DNA from: Pseudomonadota bacterium
GTDB taxonomy: Bacteria > Pseudomonadota > Gammaproteobacteria > Legionellales > Legionellaceae
NCBI GenBank assembly: GCA_021807845.1
Contig: JAKBCM010000088.1
Span: forward strand, 1 to 5,873
DNA: 5,873 nucleotides
Direction: 5' to 3'
Shown here: piece by piece, positions 1 to 5,873 of the stretch
Numbering within the stretch: position 1 is the first letter of the stretch
Layout: each line of letters opens with the position of its first letter
Translations under genes and position numbers: made by a program
Notes under the pieces: generated by a model
Seen by the model: the letters and a program-made list of their open reading frames with translations, nothing else
Told to the model about the DNA's origin: nothing
The model's database searches: none

Positions 1-1106
1 AGTTTTCCGCGATTTTTGAATGGCTTTTTAGGAATACGTACGGTAACGTTTTTAACCACATTCACGGCCTCAACAATTTCAAAGTCCCCTACCATACTCA
101 AGAATTGATAGCCATCTTCACGTGTGAACCCTTGTGTACGGACTAAAAAGTCGATGGCATTTTTAGCCGCCAATTGCATGGCTTGTAACAAGTCTTCGTT
201 CAAACCAACAATCAACCAATGACTAGGTGTTTCGATGACAGGCCAAGTATTGTAATTTTCTCCATTTCTCTTGGTTTTATCAAATACGCCTTCTGCCTTG
301 AGATCTTTTCTGACGATAAACTGTAAGGTAATCCCCTCATAAGAAGTCTCCAAAGCCGTCACATCAATTTCTCCATTACTTTGCATGGCATGAGAATCCC
401 CTGTCCACACCAATGCGCCTTTTTGAAAGACTGGGAGATAAAGAATAGAACCCACATGAAGTGTTGGCGCATCTAAGTTACCGCCAAAAGGACCTGGTGG
501 AACGGAATTAAACTCTCCAGGAACGGGTTGACCCATGTGAGACTTCAGATTTACTGGCCATCCATCTGGCCAATCTAGAGGAGGCGCTACAGCAATAACC
601 CCTGGAAAAGGTTTGAGTTCAAGACAAACCCCTTTTACAAACTCAGTAGAATTGTGTTTTTTATCGTATTTAAAATATTTAATCCTAGGCTTGCTAAAAT
701 CGTTAAATATCCCTTGTGAAGGACTTAAAAAGTTATAGCCAAAATCATTCAATTTGATATCTAATACTCGAATCTCTAACACATCCCCAGGTTCGGCTCC
801 TTCAACGTATACTGGACCCGTCAGCGTATGCATACCACGTCGGTTCTGAATGTCGTGTTTGACATAAAATTGAGCCACATCAGCAGGGGAGGTTTTATTG
901 TAGACCATTTCGTGAAGACAACTATTCCATGTTGCCAGTGACACAGAATCACCGGAATGAACTTTGACTACCGGCGACTTTTTTAGGGTAAATAGCCCTA
1001 GTGTGGTCGTTTCAGCTGTTGCTGGAACCTTAAAGGTTTCAGCCATCGGGGCGGAAACATAGAGTGAAGCTACAAACAATGAGCAAACTTTAATTTTTTT
1101 TATCAT
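1..1106 (-). CDS. Acetamidase/formamidase family protein, exported, C-terminus cut by window edge
   Basis: The frame stays open from an ATG at 1106 to the left edge, giving 368 residues. The family (FmdA/AmdA) hydrolyses short amides such as formamide or acetamide to ammonia and the acid. Residues 1-22 look like a Sec signal peptide: MIKK basic start, hydrophobic VCSLFVASLYVSA, and probable cleavage near APMA|ETF, so the enzyme should act in the periplasm or outside. Family signatures are GMHTLTGPVYVEGAEPGDVL at about 91-110, FGGNLD at 207-212, GDSHAMQSNGE at 236-246, ETPSHW at 292-297, and a C-terminal block ending VRIPKKPF near 356-363. That last block normally lies close to the end of the family, so little is missing. 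The usual QGDGE stretch reads QSNGE here. The start is supported by AGGGA six bases upstream; an earlier out-of-frame ATG ends after two codons. Family assignment is firm; the substrate is not determined. Confidence 0.93.
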   Translation of the reverse strand, partial: MIKKIKVCSLFVASLYVSAPMAETFKVPATAETTTLGLFTLKKSPVVKVHSGDSVSLATWNSCLHEMVYNKTSPADVAQFYVKHDIQNRRGMHTLTGPVYVEGAEPGDVLEIRVLDIKLNDFGYNFLSPSQGIFNDFSKPRIKYFKYDKKHNSTEFVKGVCLELKPFPGVIAVAPPLDWPDGWPVNLKSHMGQPVPGEFNSVPPGPFGGNLDAPTLHVGSILYLPVFQKGALVWTGDSHAMQSNGEIDVTALETSYEGITLQFIVRKDLKAEGVFDKTKRNGENYNTWPVIETPSHWLIVGLNEDLLQAMQLAAKNAIDFLVRTQGFTREDGYQFLSMVGDFEIVEAVNVVKNVTVRIPKKPFKNRGK

Positions 1107-1112
1107 TTCATA

Positions 1113-1117
1113 TCCCT
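1113..1117 (-). promoter_or_regulatory. Ribosome binding site of the amidase gene
   Basis: AGGGA on the minus strand lies six bases before the ATG at 1106. It supports that start over the out-of-frame ATG at 1111. Confidence 0.6.
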
Positions 1118-1129
1118 ATTAAAATGACC

Positions 1130-1145
1130 AAGAATTATTATTCTT
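1130..1145. repeat. Short perfect palindrome upstream of the amidase gene
   Basis: The 16-base stretch has arms AAGAAT and ATTCTT (1130-1135 and 1140-1145) around a 4-base TATT centre, starting 24 bases upstream of the amidase ATG. It could be a small operator. In DNA this AT-rich, 6-bp arms can also occur by chance, and no regulator gene is adjacent. Confidence 0.25.
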
Positions 1146-1191
1146 ACTCAGAAAAACTTAGAAAACAAGTAAAAGATTGTGCCAACTTACT

Positions 1192-3192
1192 TCATCTCTC
1201 ATAACAAACTCGCCTTTTTATCCACCCAGCCAATGCTATGGTAGATAATACCGAAAGCATAACGCCATAGGGTTGCCAACCTGAGCCAGTTAAACTCAAA
1301 GCATCTTGGCTGTGAAAAATAGAAAAAGGAATAGCAAGAAATACATCTATTAATGCAGAGCCTGCCACGAGTCCACAAGCCAATAATGTGCCAATTTGCT
1401 TATGTTGGTTTTCAAGTGCTTGACTCAGCTTTTTTTGATGTAATCGTCTTTCTACAAACTGAGCAATCATTCCTCCTATAAATAGTGGAAAAGAAGACGC
1501 TAAAGGAAGATACATTCCAATGGCCACGCCTAGAATAGAAATCTTAACCACTCGGTTTAATCGAAATATTCGATTCAGTACAATAATCACAAAAATGATA
1601 GATGCTCCAATAAACATCATGAGCCAAGGTAGTGTATGATTAAAAACCGCTTCAGTGACGGCCGCTAATAAAGCCGCGGTTGGTGCAGGTAATGTTTGGC
1701 TCAAATCCATCCCTTCATTGGGCACAACACCCGCGATTCCATACACATCAAACAATAATTGCATCACTGGAGGAATCACCAATGAGGAAACAACGACCCC
1801 AAGCAATAGCATCACTTGTTGTTTCCAAGGAGTAGCCCCCACGAGCTGCCCCACTTTCAGATCTTGGGTGTTATCATTAGCAATGGCCGCGATTCCAGTC
1901 ACCACCGATCCGATGATAATGGTCATAGCTTCTGCTGCTTGAATTTGGCCAGGGTTAAGTGGTAAGGGAATCACTCGATTAATCACACAAAGGAGTAACC
2001 ATGCAGCAAATAATATACCTGCAATCACCACTGAACTCCCTGGGCTCGCGGTTACGCCAACCATTCCTGAGAAATAAGCCGTGATGACTGAAAATAGAAA
2101 TCCAATAATGAGCACATACAAAACCATACCAAAAACCAAACTGAGATCATACCTGCCTCTAAGCCCTGCTTGTTCGAGTGGAAAAATCACTTGAAAGAAG
2201 ACAAATAAAATGGCGGCTATCACAAAAATACCCATCAAAATAAATGGCATCGGTATATCTTTATCGGTACGAATGAATTGTAAATTCGTGTTGCTTTTTG
2301 CCATATACGCTTGAAAAGAAGCATACATACTCGATTTCAATGGTTTGATTAATTGAAAAAAAGTCCAAATACCCGCAAATAACATGGCACCAATTCCAAT
2401 ATATCGCATTTCACTATTCCATAAAGAAATAGCCGCTTTTTGTGCCGAATAACCATTTAAAAATTCTGGATAAAATTGACTGACGATGGGTAATGCCATA
2501 AGCCAGGAAATAACGGCGCCTAAAAAGATACTTAATGCCATGGCATGCCCAACCAAATATCCAGCCCCTATCATAGTGGCTGAAAATCCTGTACCAAATC
2601 CAAATATTGACCTCTTAGCTAAAAACCAATAACTCCAACTACTGGCAATGACCTTAAAACCAACTTGTAATAATTCGAGAACACCACCTACGATACCTCC
2701 AAGCACAATATCTTGGACACCAACTTTCTCAGCAGAAGACTTCAAAACTTCAGCAATAGCTCGCCCTTCTGGAAATTTCAAAATAGGCTCTTTTACCAAT
2801 ATCCGTCTTAATGGAATAGAAAATAAAACCCCGAGAATCCCGCCGCTCACTGCGATCAGAAAATTAGTGACATAATCAAACCCATGCCAATATCGAATAA
2901 TAATCAAGGCTGGGATGGTATAGACAATACCTCCTGCAATGGCTTCGCCAGCAGAAGCCGCCGTTTGGACTGCATTGTTTTCTAAGATGGTAGACTTTTT
3001 AAATAAGCGTAATACGCCCATTGAAATAATGGCTGCGGGAATAGATGCAGAAGTTAAAATACCTAGTTTTAACGCCAAAAAAGCATTAGACATGGCCAAA
3101 AGACAAGTCAACAATATCGCCAAAATAACCCCACGCAAGGTGAGTTCAGCAACTTTTTTGTCTGCAGAAATGAAAGGAATATCACGTTCCAT
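1192..3192 (-). CDS. OPT family oligopeptide transporter
   Basis: This is a 666-residue, very hydrophobic inner-membrane protein with about 15-16 predicted membrane segments. It belongs to the OPT family, whose members carry small peptides or metal-chelate complexes inward with protons. Family marks (numbered from the chosen start) are PFI followed by [10 protein letters not shown] near the N-terminus, [10 protein letters not shown] at about 50-59, [13 protein letters not shown] at 139-151, [15 protein letters not shown] at 373-387, [17 protein letters not shown] at 439-455, SSFPLFIGG at 566-574, and GSGWQPYG near 636-643. Length fits the bacterial branch. The frame extends upstream to a TTG at 3228, but ATG at 3192 has GGGA eight bases upstream and yields the normal family N-terminus; ATG at 3198 has too short a spacer. 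The chosen start overlaps the end of hutI by 11 nt, suggesting coupled translation. Peptide versus metallophore substrate cannot be told from sequence; next to hutI, histidine-containing peptides are an attractive guess. Confidence 0.94.
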   Translation of the reverse strand: MERDIPFISADKKVAELTLRGVILAILLTCLLAMSNAFLALKLGILTSASIPAAIISMGVLRLFKKSTILENNAVQTAASAGEAIAGGIVYTIPALIIIRYWHGFDYVTNFLIAVSGGILGVLFSIPLRRILVKEPILKFPEGRAIAEVLKSSAEKVGVQDIVLGGIVGGVLELLQVGFKVIASSWSYWFLAKRSIFGFGTGFSATMIGAGYLVGHAMALSIFLGAVISWLMALPIVSQFYPEFLNGYSAQKAAISLWNSEMRYIGIGAMLFAGIWTFFQLIKPLKSSMYASFQAYMAKSNTNLQFIRTDKDIPMPFILMGIFVIAAILFVFFQVIFPLEQAGLRGRYDLSLVFGMVLYVLIIGFLFSVITAYFSGMVGVTASPGSSVVIAGILFAAWLLLCVINRVIPLPLNPGQIQAAEAMTIIIGSVVTGIAAIANDNTQDLKVGQLVGATPWKQQVMLLLGVVVSSLVIPPVMQLLFDVYGIAGVVPNEGMDLSQTLPAPTAALLAAVTEAVFNHTLPWLMMFIGASIIFVIIVLNRIFRLNRVVKISILGVAIGMYLPLASSFPLFIGGMIAQFVERRLHQKKLSQALENQHKQIGTLLACGLVAGSALIDVFLAIPFSIFHSQDALSLTGSGWQPYGVMLSVLSTIALAGWIKRRVCYER

Positions 3193-4417
3193 GAACATTT
3201 TCCCAAGAAGCGATCCACTCACCTGCAATCATGGTTCTATGCGGTATTGGATAACCAAAGTGGTAACATAAAAGAGCAGAATCGGACAAGCGCCATTGTA
3301 CCAAGTCAGCAGCCATACCAACCGCAATCTTACCTGTTTGATGAGCGATACCCAGTGCTCTTGCAGCATGATGGGTCACTGCCATCCATGTCTCAGCCAC
3401 AGTCAATCCAAATAATACGCAAGCCATATTCATCATCAATGGAAGAGAGGTGGTTGGGGATGAACCGGGATTACAATCGGTCGCAATAGCCATTGCTATT
3501 CCTGCCTTTCGCAACATATCAATAGGAGGTTTCTTTGATTCTTGTAAAAAATAATAAGCACCCGGCAGTAATACCGCAACTGTGTTGGATTTTGCCATCA
3601 TATGCGCACCAGCTTCATCCAAAAACTCTAAATGATCACAAGAAAGTGCGCCACACTCAGCAGCAAGCGCTGATGCACCCATATTTGACAATTGTTCAGC
3701 ATGACATTTGATAGGCAACCCTAACTCTTTAGCACATCTGAATAACTGCTCCATCTCTGCTATTGAAAACCCGATCGATTCACAAAATACATCAACAGCA
3801 TCCGCATATCCTGAATCGACCACTTTAGGAAGCACTTCCCGGCAAAGAAAGTCAATATACGCTTGACGTTTACCCAAATATTCAGGAGGGATAGCATGTG
3901 CGCCCAAAAATGTTGTCTTCACACGAACCTTTGCGATTTTTCCCAGTTGTCTTGCCACGCGAAGCATTTTCAACTCATTTTTTAAATCAAGACCATAGCC
4001 TGATTTTATTTCAATGGTGGTCACCCCTTCTTTTCGCATCGCTAAAATTCTTGGTAAGGACTCCTCTAGCAATTTTTCTTCGGAAAGAGCTCTGGTTTTT
4101 TTGACCGTTGATAAAATGCCACCTCCACCTTCTGCAATTTCCGCGTAAGACGTGCCTCGCAAGCGTTTGTTAAACTCATTTGCTCGACAACCTCCATAAA
4201 CAAGATGTGTGTGACAATCAATCAGTCCAGGAGTAATGAGATCCCCACAACAATCTTCTTCTAAAATATCCCCTGTTTGATATTTTCTAGGTAATTCGGT
4301 CATTGGCCCATACCATGCGATACGTTCATCCTCAATCAACAGAGCATGGTTTGGAAGTTCTATGCCTTTGTGATCCATGATAGTGGCATTCAACAGCCAT
4401 TTTTTATTCAAAAACAC
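3182..4417 (-). CDS. hutI: Imidazolonepropionase (histidine degradation)
   Basis: HutI opens 4-imidazolone-5-propionate to N-formimino-L-glutamate, the third step of histidine catabolism, in the cytoplasm. It is a metal-dependent amidohydrolase with a TIM-barrel. From the chosen start it has 411 residues, close to the usual 400-415. Visible marks are [17 protein letters not shown] with metal ligands H69 and H71, [17 protein letters not shown] from about 136, KTTFLGAHA at about 167-175, IKCHAEQL with H239 and E242, CDHLEF with H262, and [11 protein letters not shown] with D314; all expected active-site residues are present. The frame runs up to an ATG at 4462, but GTG at 4417 has GGAG eight bases upstream, lies 5 nt after the SDR stop, and gives an N-terminus ([12 protein letters not shown]) like HutI proteins I recall. 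ATG 4462 would overlap the SDR by 40 nt and add 15 atypical residues. hutH, hutU and hutG are not in this window, so the pathway must be completed elsewhere. Confidence 0.95.
   Translation of the reverse strand: MFLNKKWLLNATIMDHKGIELPNHALLIEDERIAWYGPMTELPRKYQTGDILEEDCCGDLITPGLIDCHTHLVYGGCRANEFNKRLRGTSYAEIAEGGGGILSTVKKTRALSEEKLLEESLPRILAMRKEGVTTIEIKSGYGLDLKNELKMLRVARQLGKIAKVRVKTTFLGAHAIPPEYLGKRQAYIDFLCREVLPKVVDSGYADAVDVFCESIGFSIAEMEQLFRCAKELGLPIKCHAEQLSNMGASALAAECGALSCDHLEFLDEAGAHMMAKSNTVAVLLPGAYYFLQESKKPPIDMLRKAGIAMAIATDCNPGSSPTTSLPLMMNMACVLFGLTVAETWMAVTHHAARALGIAHQTGKIAVGMAADLVQWRLSDSALLCYHFGYPIPHRTMIAGEWIASWENVHGT
3201..3204 (-). promoter_or_regulatory. Ribosome binding site deciding the OPT start
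   Basis: GGGA on the minus strand, inside the last codons of hutI, lies eight bases before ATG 3192 and only two before ATG 3198. It therefore favours the 3192 start. Confidence 0.5.
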
Positions 4418-4422
4418 ACTCT

Positions 4423-5181
4423 TTACTCCATTAGCGGAACTTGATGGGGTGAGATTAACCATTCATGATGATGTGTTTTATCATAGATATCCCACTCTTT
4501 AGACTCATATCGCCCTTTCTCTACATCCAATAACAACCAAGCTAGGAAAAGAGCCACTGTTTCTGGTGTTATCAATCGCTTTTCCTTTTTTAATTTTTTA
4601 AAAAAATGAACTTTTTCAGGATCCATTTCTGAAGATTGGCGAATTTTTTCTTGCATGTCAGTATCAATGATCCCAGGCATCACACTTGCAAATGAAACAC
4701 GCTCGCATTCAATTTGCCAACATTGGGTTAACATATGTAAAGCCGCTTTGGACACACAATAAGCCGACCAACCCTTCACAGGAAAATGTGCAGCCCCTGA
4801 ACCGATATGTAGCACGCGGTTATTGACTAATTTATCTTGTAACATTTGATTAAGAAAAAGTGGGGCTTCCAAATTGGTTGCCATGACTTGGCGCCATGCT
4901 GGTAGATCAATGTCTGTAATGGGTACAATAGGCTCAATAATACCTGCATTGTGTATCAAGCCATCAATTTTACGATATTGACCTAGATAAGAAAGGAGCT
5001 GACTCCTACCCATTTCAGTGGACACATCCGCACAGACATAATCAATCAATGTTGAAAAGCTTGCCGTTTCTTTCAAAGTATCTACTGTACGGCCAATAAT
5101 TAAGACAGACTGTCCTCGCATAGCCAACACTTTGGCCAATGCCTTTCCAATACCACTGCCACCTCCAGTCAATACAAACAC
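4423..5181 (-). CDS. Short-chain dehydrogenase/reductase, sepiapterin-reductase-like
   Basis: This is a 252-residue classical SDR: a cytoplasmic NAD(P)-dependent oxidoreductase acting on a carbonyl or alcohol. Numbered from the chosen start it shows the cofactor motif TGGGSGIG at 5-12, IIGR with R31 after the second strand (hinting at NADP preference), D52 after the third strand, HNAG at 77-80, N103, and catalytic S128, Y141 and K145 in GSGAAHF...[14 protein letters not shown] (170-178) resembles the sepiapterin/benzil reductase-like branch. The frame extends to a TTG at 5235, directly after an in-frame stop region, but GTG at 5181 has GGAG five bases upstream and begins just before the first Rossmann strand, as is usual. 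No in-frame ATG lies before the glycine motif. The stop is 5 nt before hutI, so the two are probably co-translated. There is no known SDR step in histidine degradation; the substrate is unknown and could belong with the thioesterase instead. Confidence 0.9.
   Translation of the reverse strand: MFVLTGGGSGIGKALAKVLAMRGQSVLIIGRTVDTLKETASFSTLIDYVCADVSTEMGRSQLLSYLGQYRKIDGLIHNAGIIEPIVPITDIDLPAWRQVMATNLEAPLFLNQMLQDKLVNNRVLHIGSGAAHFPVKGWSAYCVSKAALHMLTQCWQIECERVSFASVMPGIIDTDMQEKIRQSSEMDPEKVHFFKKLKKEKRLITPETVALFLAWLLLDVEKGRYESKEWDIYDKTHHHEWLISPHQVPLME
4426..4429 (-). promoter_or_regulatory. Ribosome binding site deciding the hutI start
   Basis: GGAG on the minus strand sits in the last sense codons of the SDR gene, immediately before its TAA stop, and eight bases before GTG 4417. 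The arrangement is typical of translational coupling and argues for the GTG over ATG 4462. Confidence 0.6.
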
Positions 5182-5265
5182 TGATGCTCCAATCCAGTCA
5201 TGGAAATGTTGCAGATAATACCAGACATATGCCAATTTAGCATCTTATCCCATCTATCCACTGGC
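5182..5265 (-). other. Gap between thioesterase and SDR genes
   Basis: If the SDR starts at GTG 5181, 84 nt separate it from the thioesterase stop. The gap contains no convincing terminator hairpin or promoter. A 4-bp inverted repeat (ATGC/GCAT around 5230-5243) is too weak to interpret. If the TTG start is used instead, the gap shrinks to 30 nt. Confidence 0.4.
5187..5190 (-). promoter_or_regulatory. Ribosome binding site deciding the SDR start
   Basis: GGAG on the minus strand lies five bases before GTG 5181. The alternative TTG at 5235 has only a GGGA twelve bases away, so the GTG is favoured. Confidence 0.5.
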
Positions 5266-5873
5266 TTAGAGCTGTTCTAAAAGATCACGAGAGAGCGTAT
5301 CAAAAAATTCAAACGAACCATTGTTGATAAAAAAATGTCCCCCAGCAAATAGGCGCAGATGAAAGGTCTTAGCGGTTTCAAGTGCCCAACCTTTTAACTC
5401 ATGTTGTAGGGTGATCGTATCCTCTTGGCCTCCATAAACAAATATGGGGCAATTGAGCAGTTTTGCTTCGACATATTGATAACTTTCATTGATAGAAAAA
5501 TCTGCTCGAATGATTGGTATTAAAAATTGCATCAACTCATCACATTCTAGCACTTCACGTGAAGTGTAATTAAATTCAAGTAACTTGTTGATTAATGCAT
5601 CATGAGAAACATTGGCTACTTGATGCCGCTTTCTATTCCCACGAGGAGATTGACAGGCTGCGATAATTAACTTCTTTGGGCCTATATGGCCCTGTTTCTC
5701 CAATAAACGTGCTAATTCAAAACAAATGAGCCCTCCCAAACTATGCCCCAAAAAAACAAAAGGCTTGGCCGTCAAATAAGGTAACAGGTTGTGATATAAA
5801 TAGTTGACTAAGGGTGGAAGATCAGCAAAAGGTGCAATAGAAGATAGCTCCATGCGTCCTGGCAATTGAACCC
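5266..5873 (-). CDS. Type II thioesterase (alpha/beta hydrolase), N-terminus beyond window edge
   Basis: The frame is open to the right edge. The visible 201 residues begin VQLPGRMEL, matching the VQLPGR stretch that sits about 35-40 residues into family members of some 240 residues, so the true start lies outside. A TTG at 5865 and an ATG at 5853 are internal and should not be taken as starts. The catalytic triad is visible: nucleophile Ser in GHSLGG (codon 5740-5742), Asp in YGGQEDTIT (5419-5421) and His in FAGGHFFIN (5335-5337). A helical lid region lies between Ser and Asp. Stand-alone type II thioesterases clear misprimed or stalled acyl groups from carrier proteins of NRPS/PKS assembly lines, or release fatty acyl chains, in the cytoplasm. 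This suggests a biosynthetic locus beyond the right edge, but none is visible. The gene stops 84 nt before the SDR on the same strand. Confidence 0.92.
   Translation of the reverse strand, partial: VQLPGRMELSSIAPFADLPPLVNYLYHNLLPYLTAKPFVFLGHSLGGLICFELARLLEKQGHIGPKKLIIAACQSPRGNRKRHQVANVSHDALINKLLEFNYTSREVLECDELMQFLIPIIRADFSINESYQYVEAKLLNCPIFVYGGQEDTITLQHELKGWALETAKTFHLRLFAGGHFFINNGSFEFFDTLSRDLLEQL

Larger units (their letters stand above)
1107..1191 (-). other. Intergenic gap between OPT transporter and amidase genes
   Basis: This 85-nt AT-rich spacer follows the OPT stop and precedes the amidase ATG. I found no GC-rich hairpin followed by a T run that would end the upstream transcript. On the minus strand a TTGGCA hexamer (1185-1180) could be a -35 box and TAATAA (1140-1135) a -10 box, but they are not spaced to pair with each other and neither has a good partner, so no promoter is claimed. 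The gap is long enough for the amidase to have its own promoter or to be reached by readthrough. Confidence 0.5.

Noticed and set aside
1088..1106. Poly-T run on the plus strand near the amidase start.
   Set aside because: On the coding strand this is the AAA-rich lysine region (MIKKIK) of the signal peptide, not a terminator.
1..1106. Amidase as a truncated pseudogene.
   Set aside because: No internal stop or frameshift occurs in the 368 codons; the missing end is only the window edge.
1107..1191. A sigma-70 promoter for the amidase (TTGGCA with TAAGTT, or TAATAA with an upstream box).
   Set aside because: The hexamer pairs have wrong spacing or poor matches, and the AT-rich context gives many chance hits.
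1655..4104. Several plus-strand open stretches of 68-110 codons (1655-1942, 2648-2875, 2939-3271, 3247-3489, 3898-4104).
   Set aside because: They lie antisense inside the OPT and hutI genes, show no family motifs, and have compositions typical of the reverse complement of hydrophobic coding sequence.
4578..4612. T-rich and A-rich run resembling a terminator or AT-rich regulatory site.
   Set aside because: It lies inside the SDR gene and encodes the lysine-rich [10 protein letters not shown] segment; there is no GC-rich stem.
5853..5865. TTG 5865 or ATG 5853 as the thioesterase start.
   Set aside because: Family motif residues (VQL) continue upstream in frame to the edge, and about 35-40 conserved N-terminal residues would be missing, so the start is outside the window.

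Overview
The window holds five genes, all on the minus strand, with almost no non-coding DNA. The DNA leans AT-rich, and every gene has a recognisable proteobacterial-style Shine-Dalgarno where one can be seen. The imidazolonepropionase and the overall mix (peptide uptake plus amino-acid catabolism, moderate GC) remind me of Legionella-like Gammaproteobacteria. That is recollection of family sequences rather than a search, so the taxonomic call is tentative.

In transcription order (right to left) the genes are: a type II thioesterase of the alpha/beta-hydrolase fold, whose N-terminus lies beyond the right edge (5266-5873); a short-chain dehydrogenase/reductase (4423-5181); imidazolonepropionase HutI (3182-4417); an OPT-family oligopeptide or metal-chelate transporter (1192-3192); and an acetamidase/formamidase-family protein with a signal peptide, whose last residues lie beyond the left edge (1-1106). 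SDR and hutI are separated by 5 nt, and hutI and the OPT gene overlap by 11 nt, so these three look translationally coupled. Gaps of 84-85 nt separate the thioesterase from the SDR and the OPT gene from the amidase. I see no convincing terminator in either gap, so one transcript is possible but not shown.

The most coherent biological reading is nitrogen and carbon scavenging: peptide uptake (OPT), histidine breakdown (HutI), and hydrolysis of a small amide (formamide is released when HutG cleaves formiminoglutamate). Two things do not fit neatly. The amidase appears to be exported, and the thioesterase/SDR pair is more typical of NRPS/PKS neighbourhoods, so the window may straddle the border between a biosynthetic locus on the right and a catabolic operon on the left. 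No RNA gene, mobile element, CRISPR array or long repeat was seen. No clearly new system is evident. The points worth a second look are the gene combination, the export of the amidase and the revised start codons.
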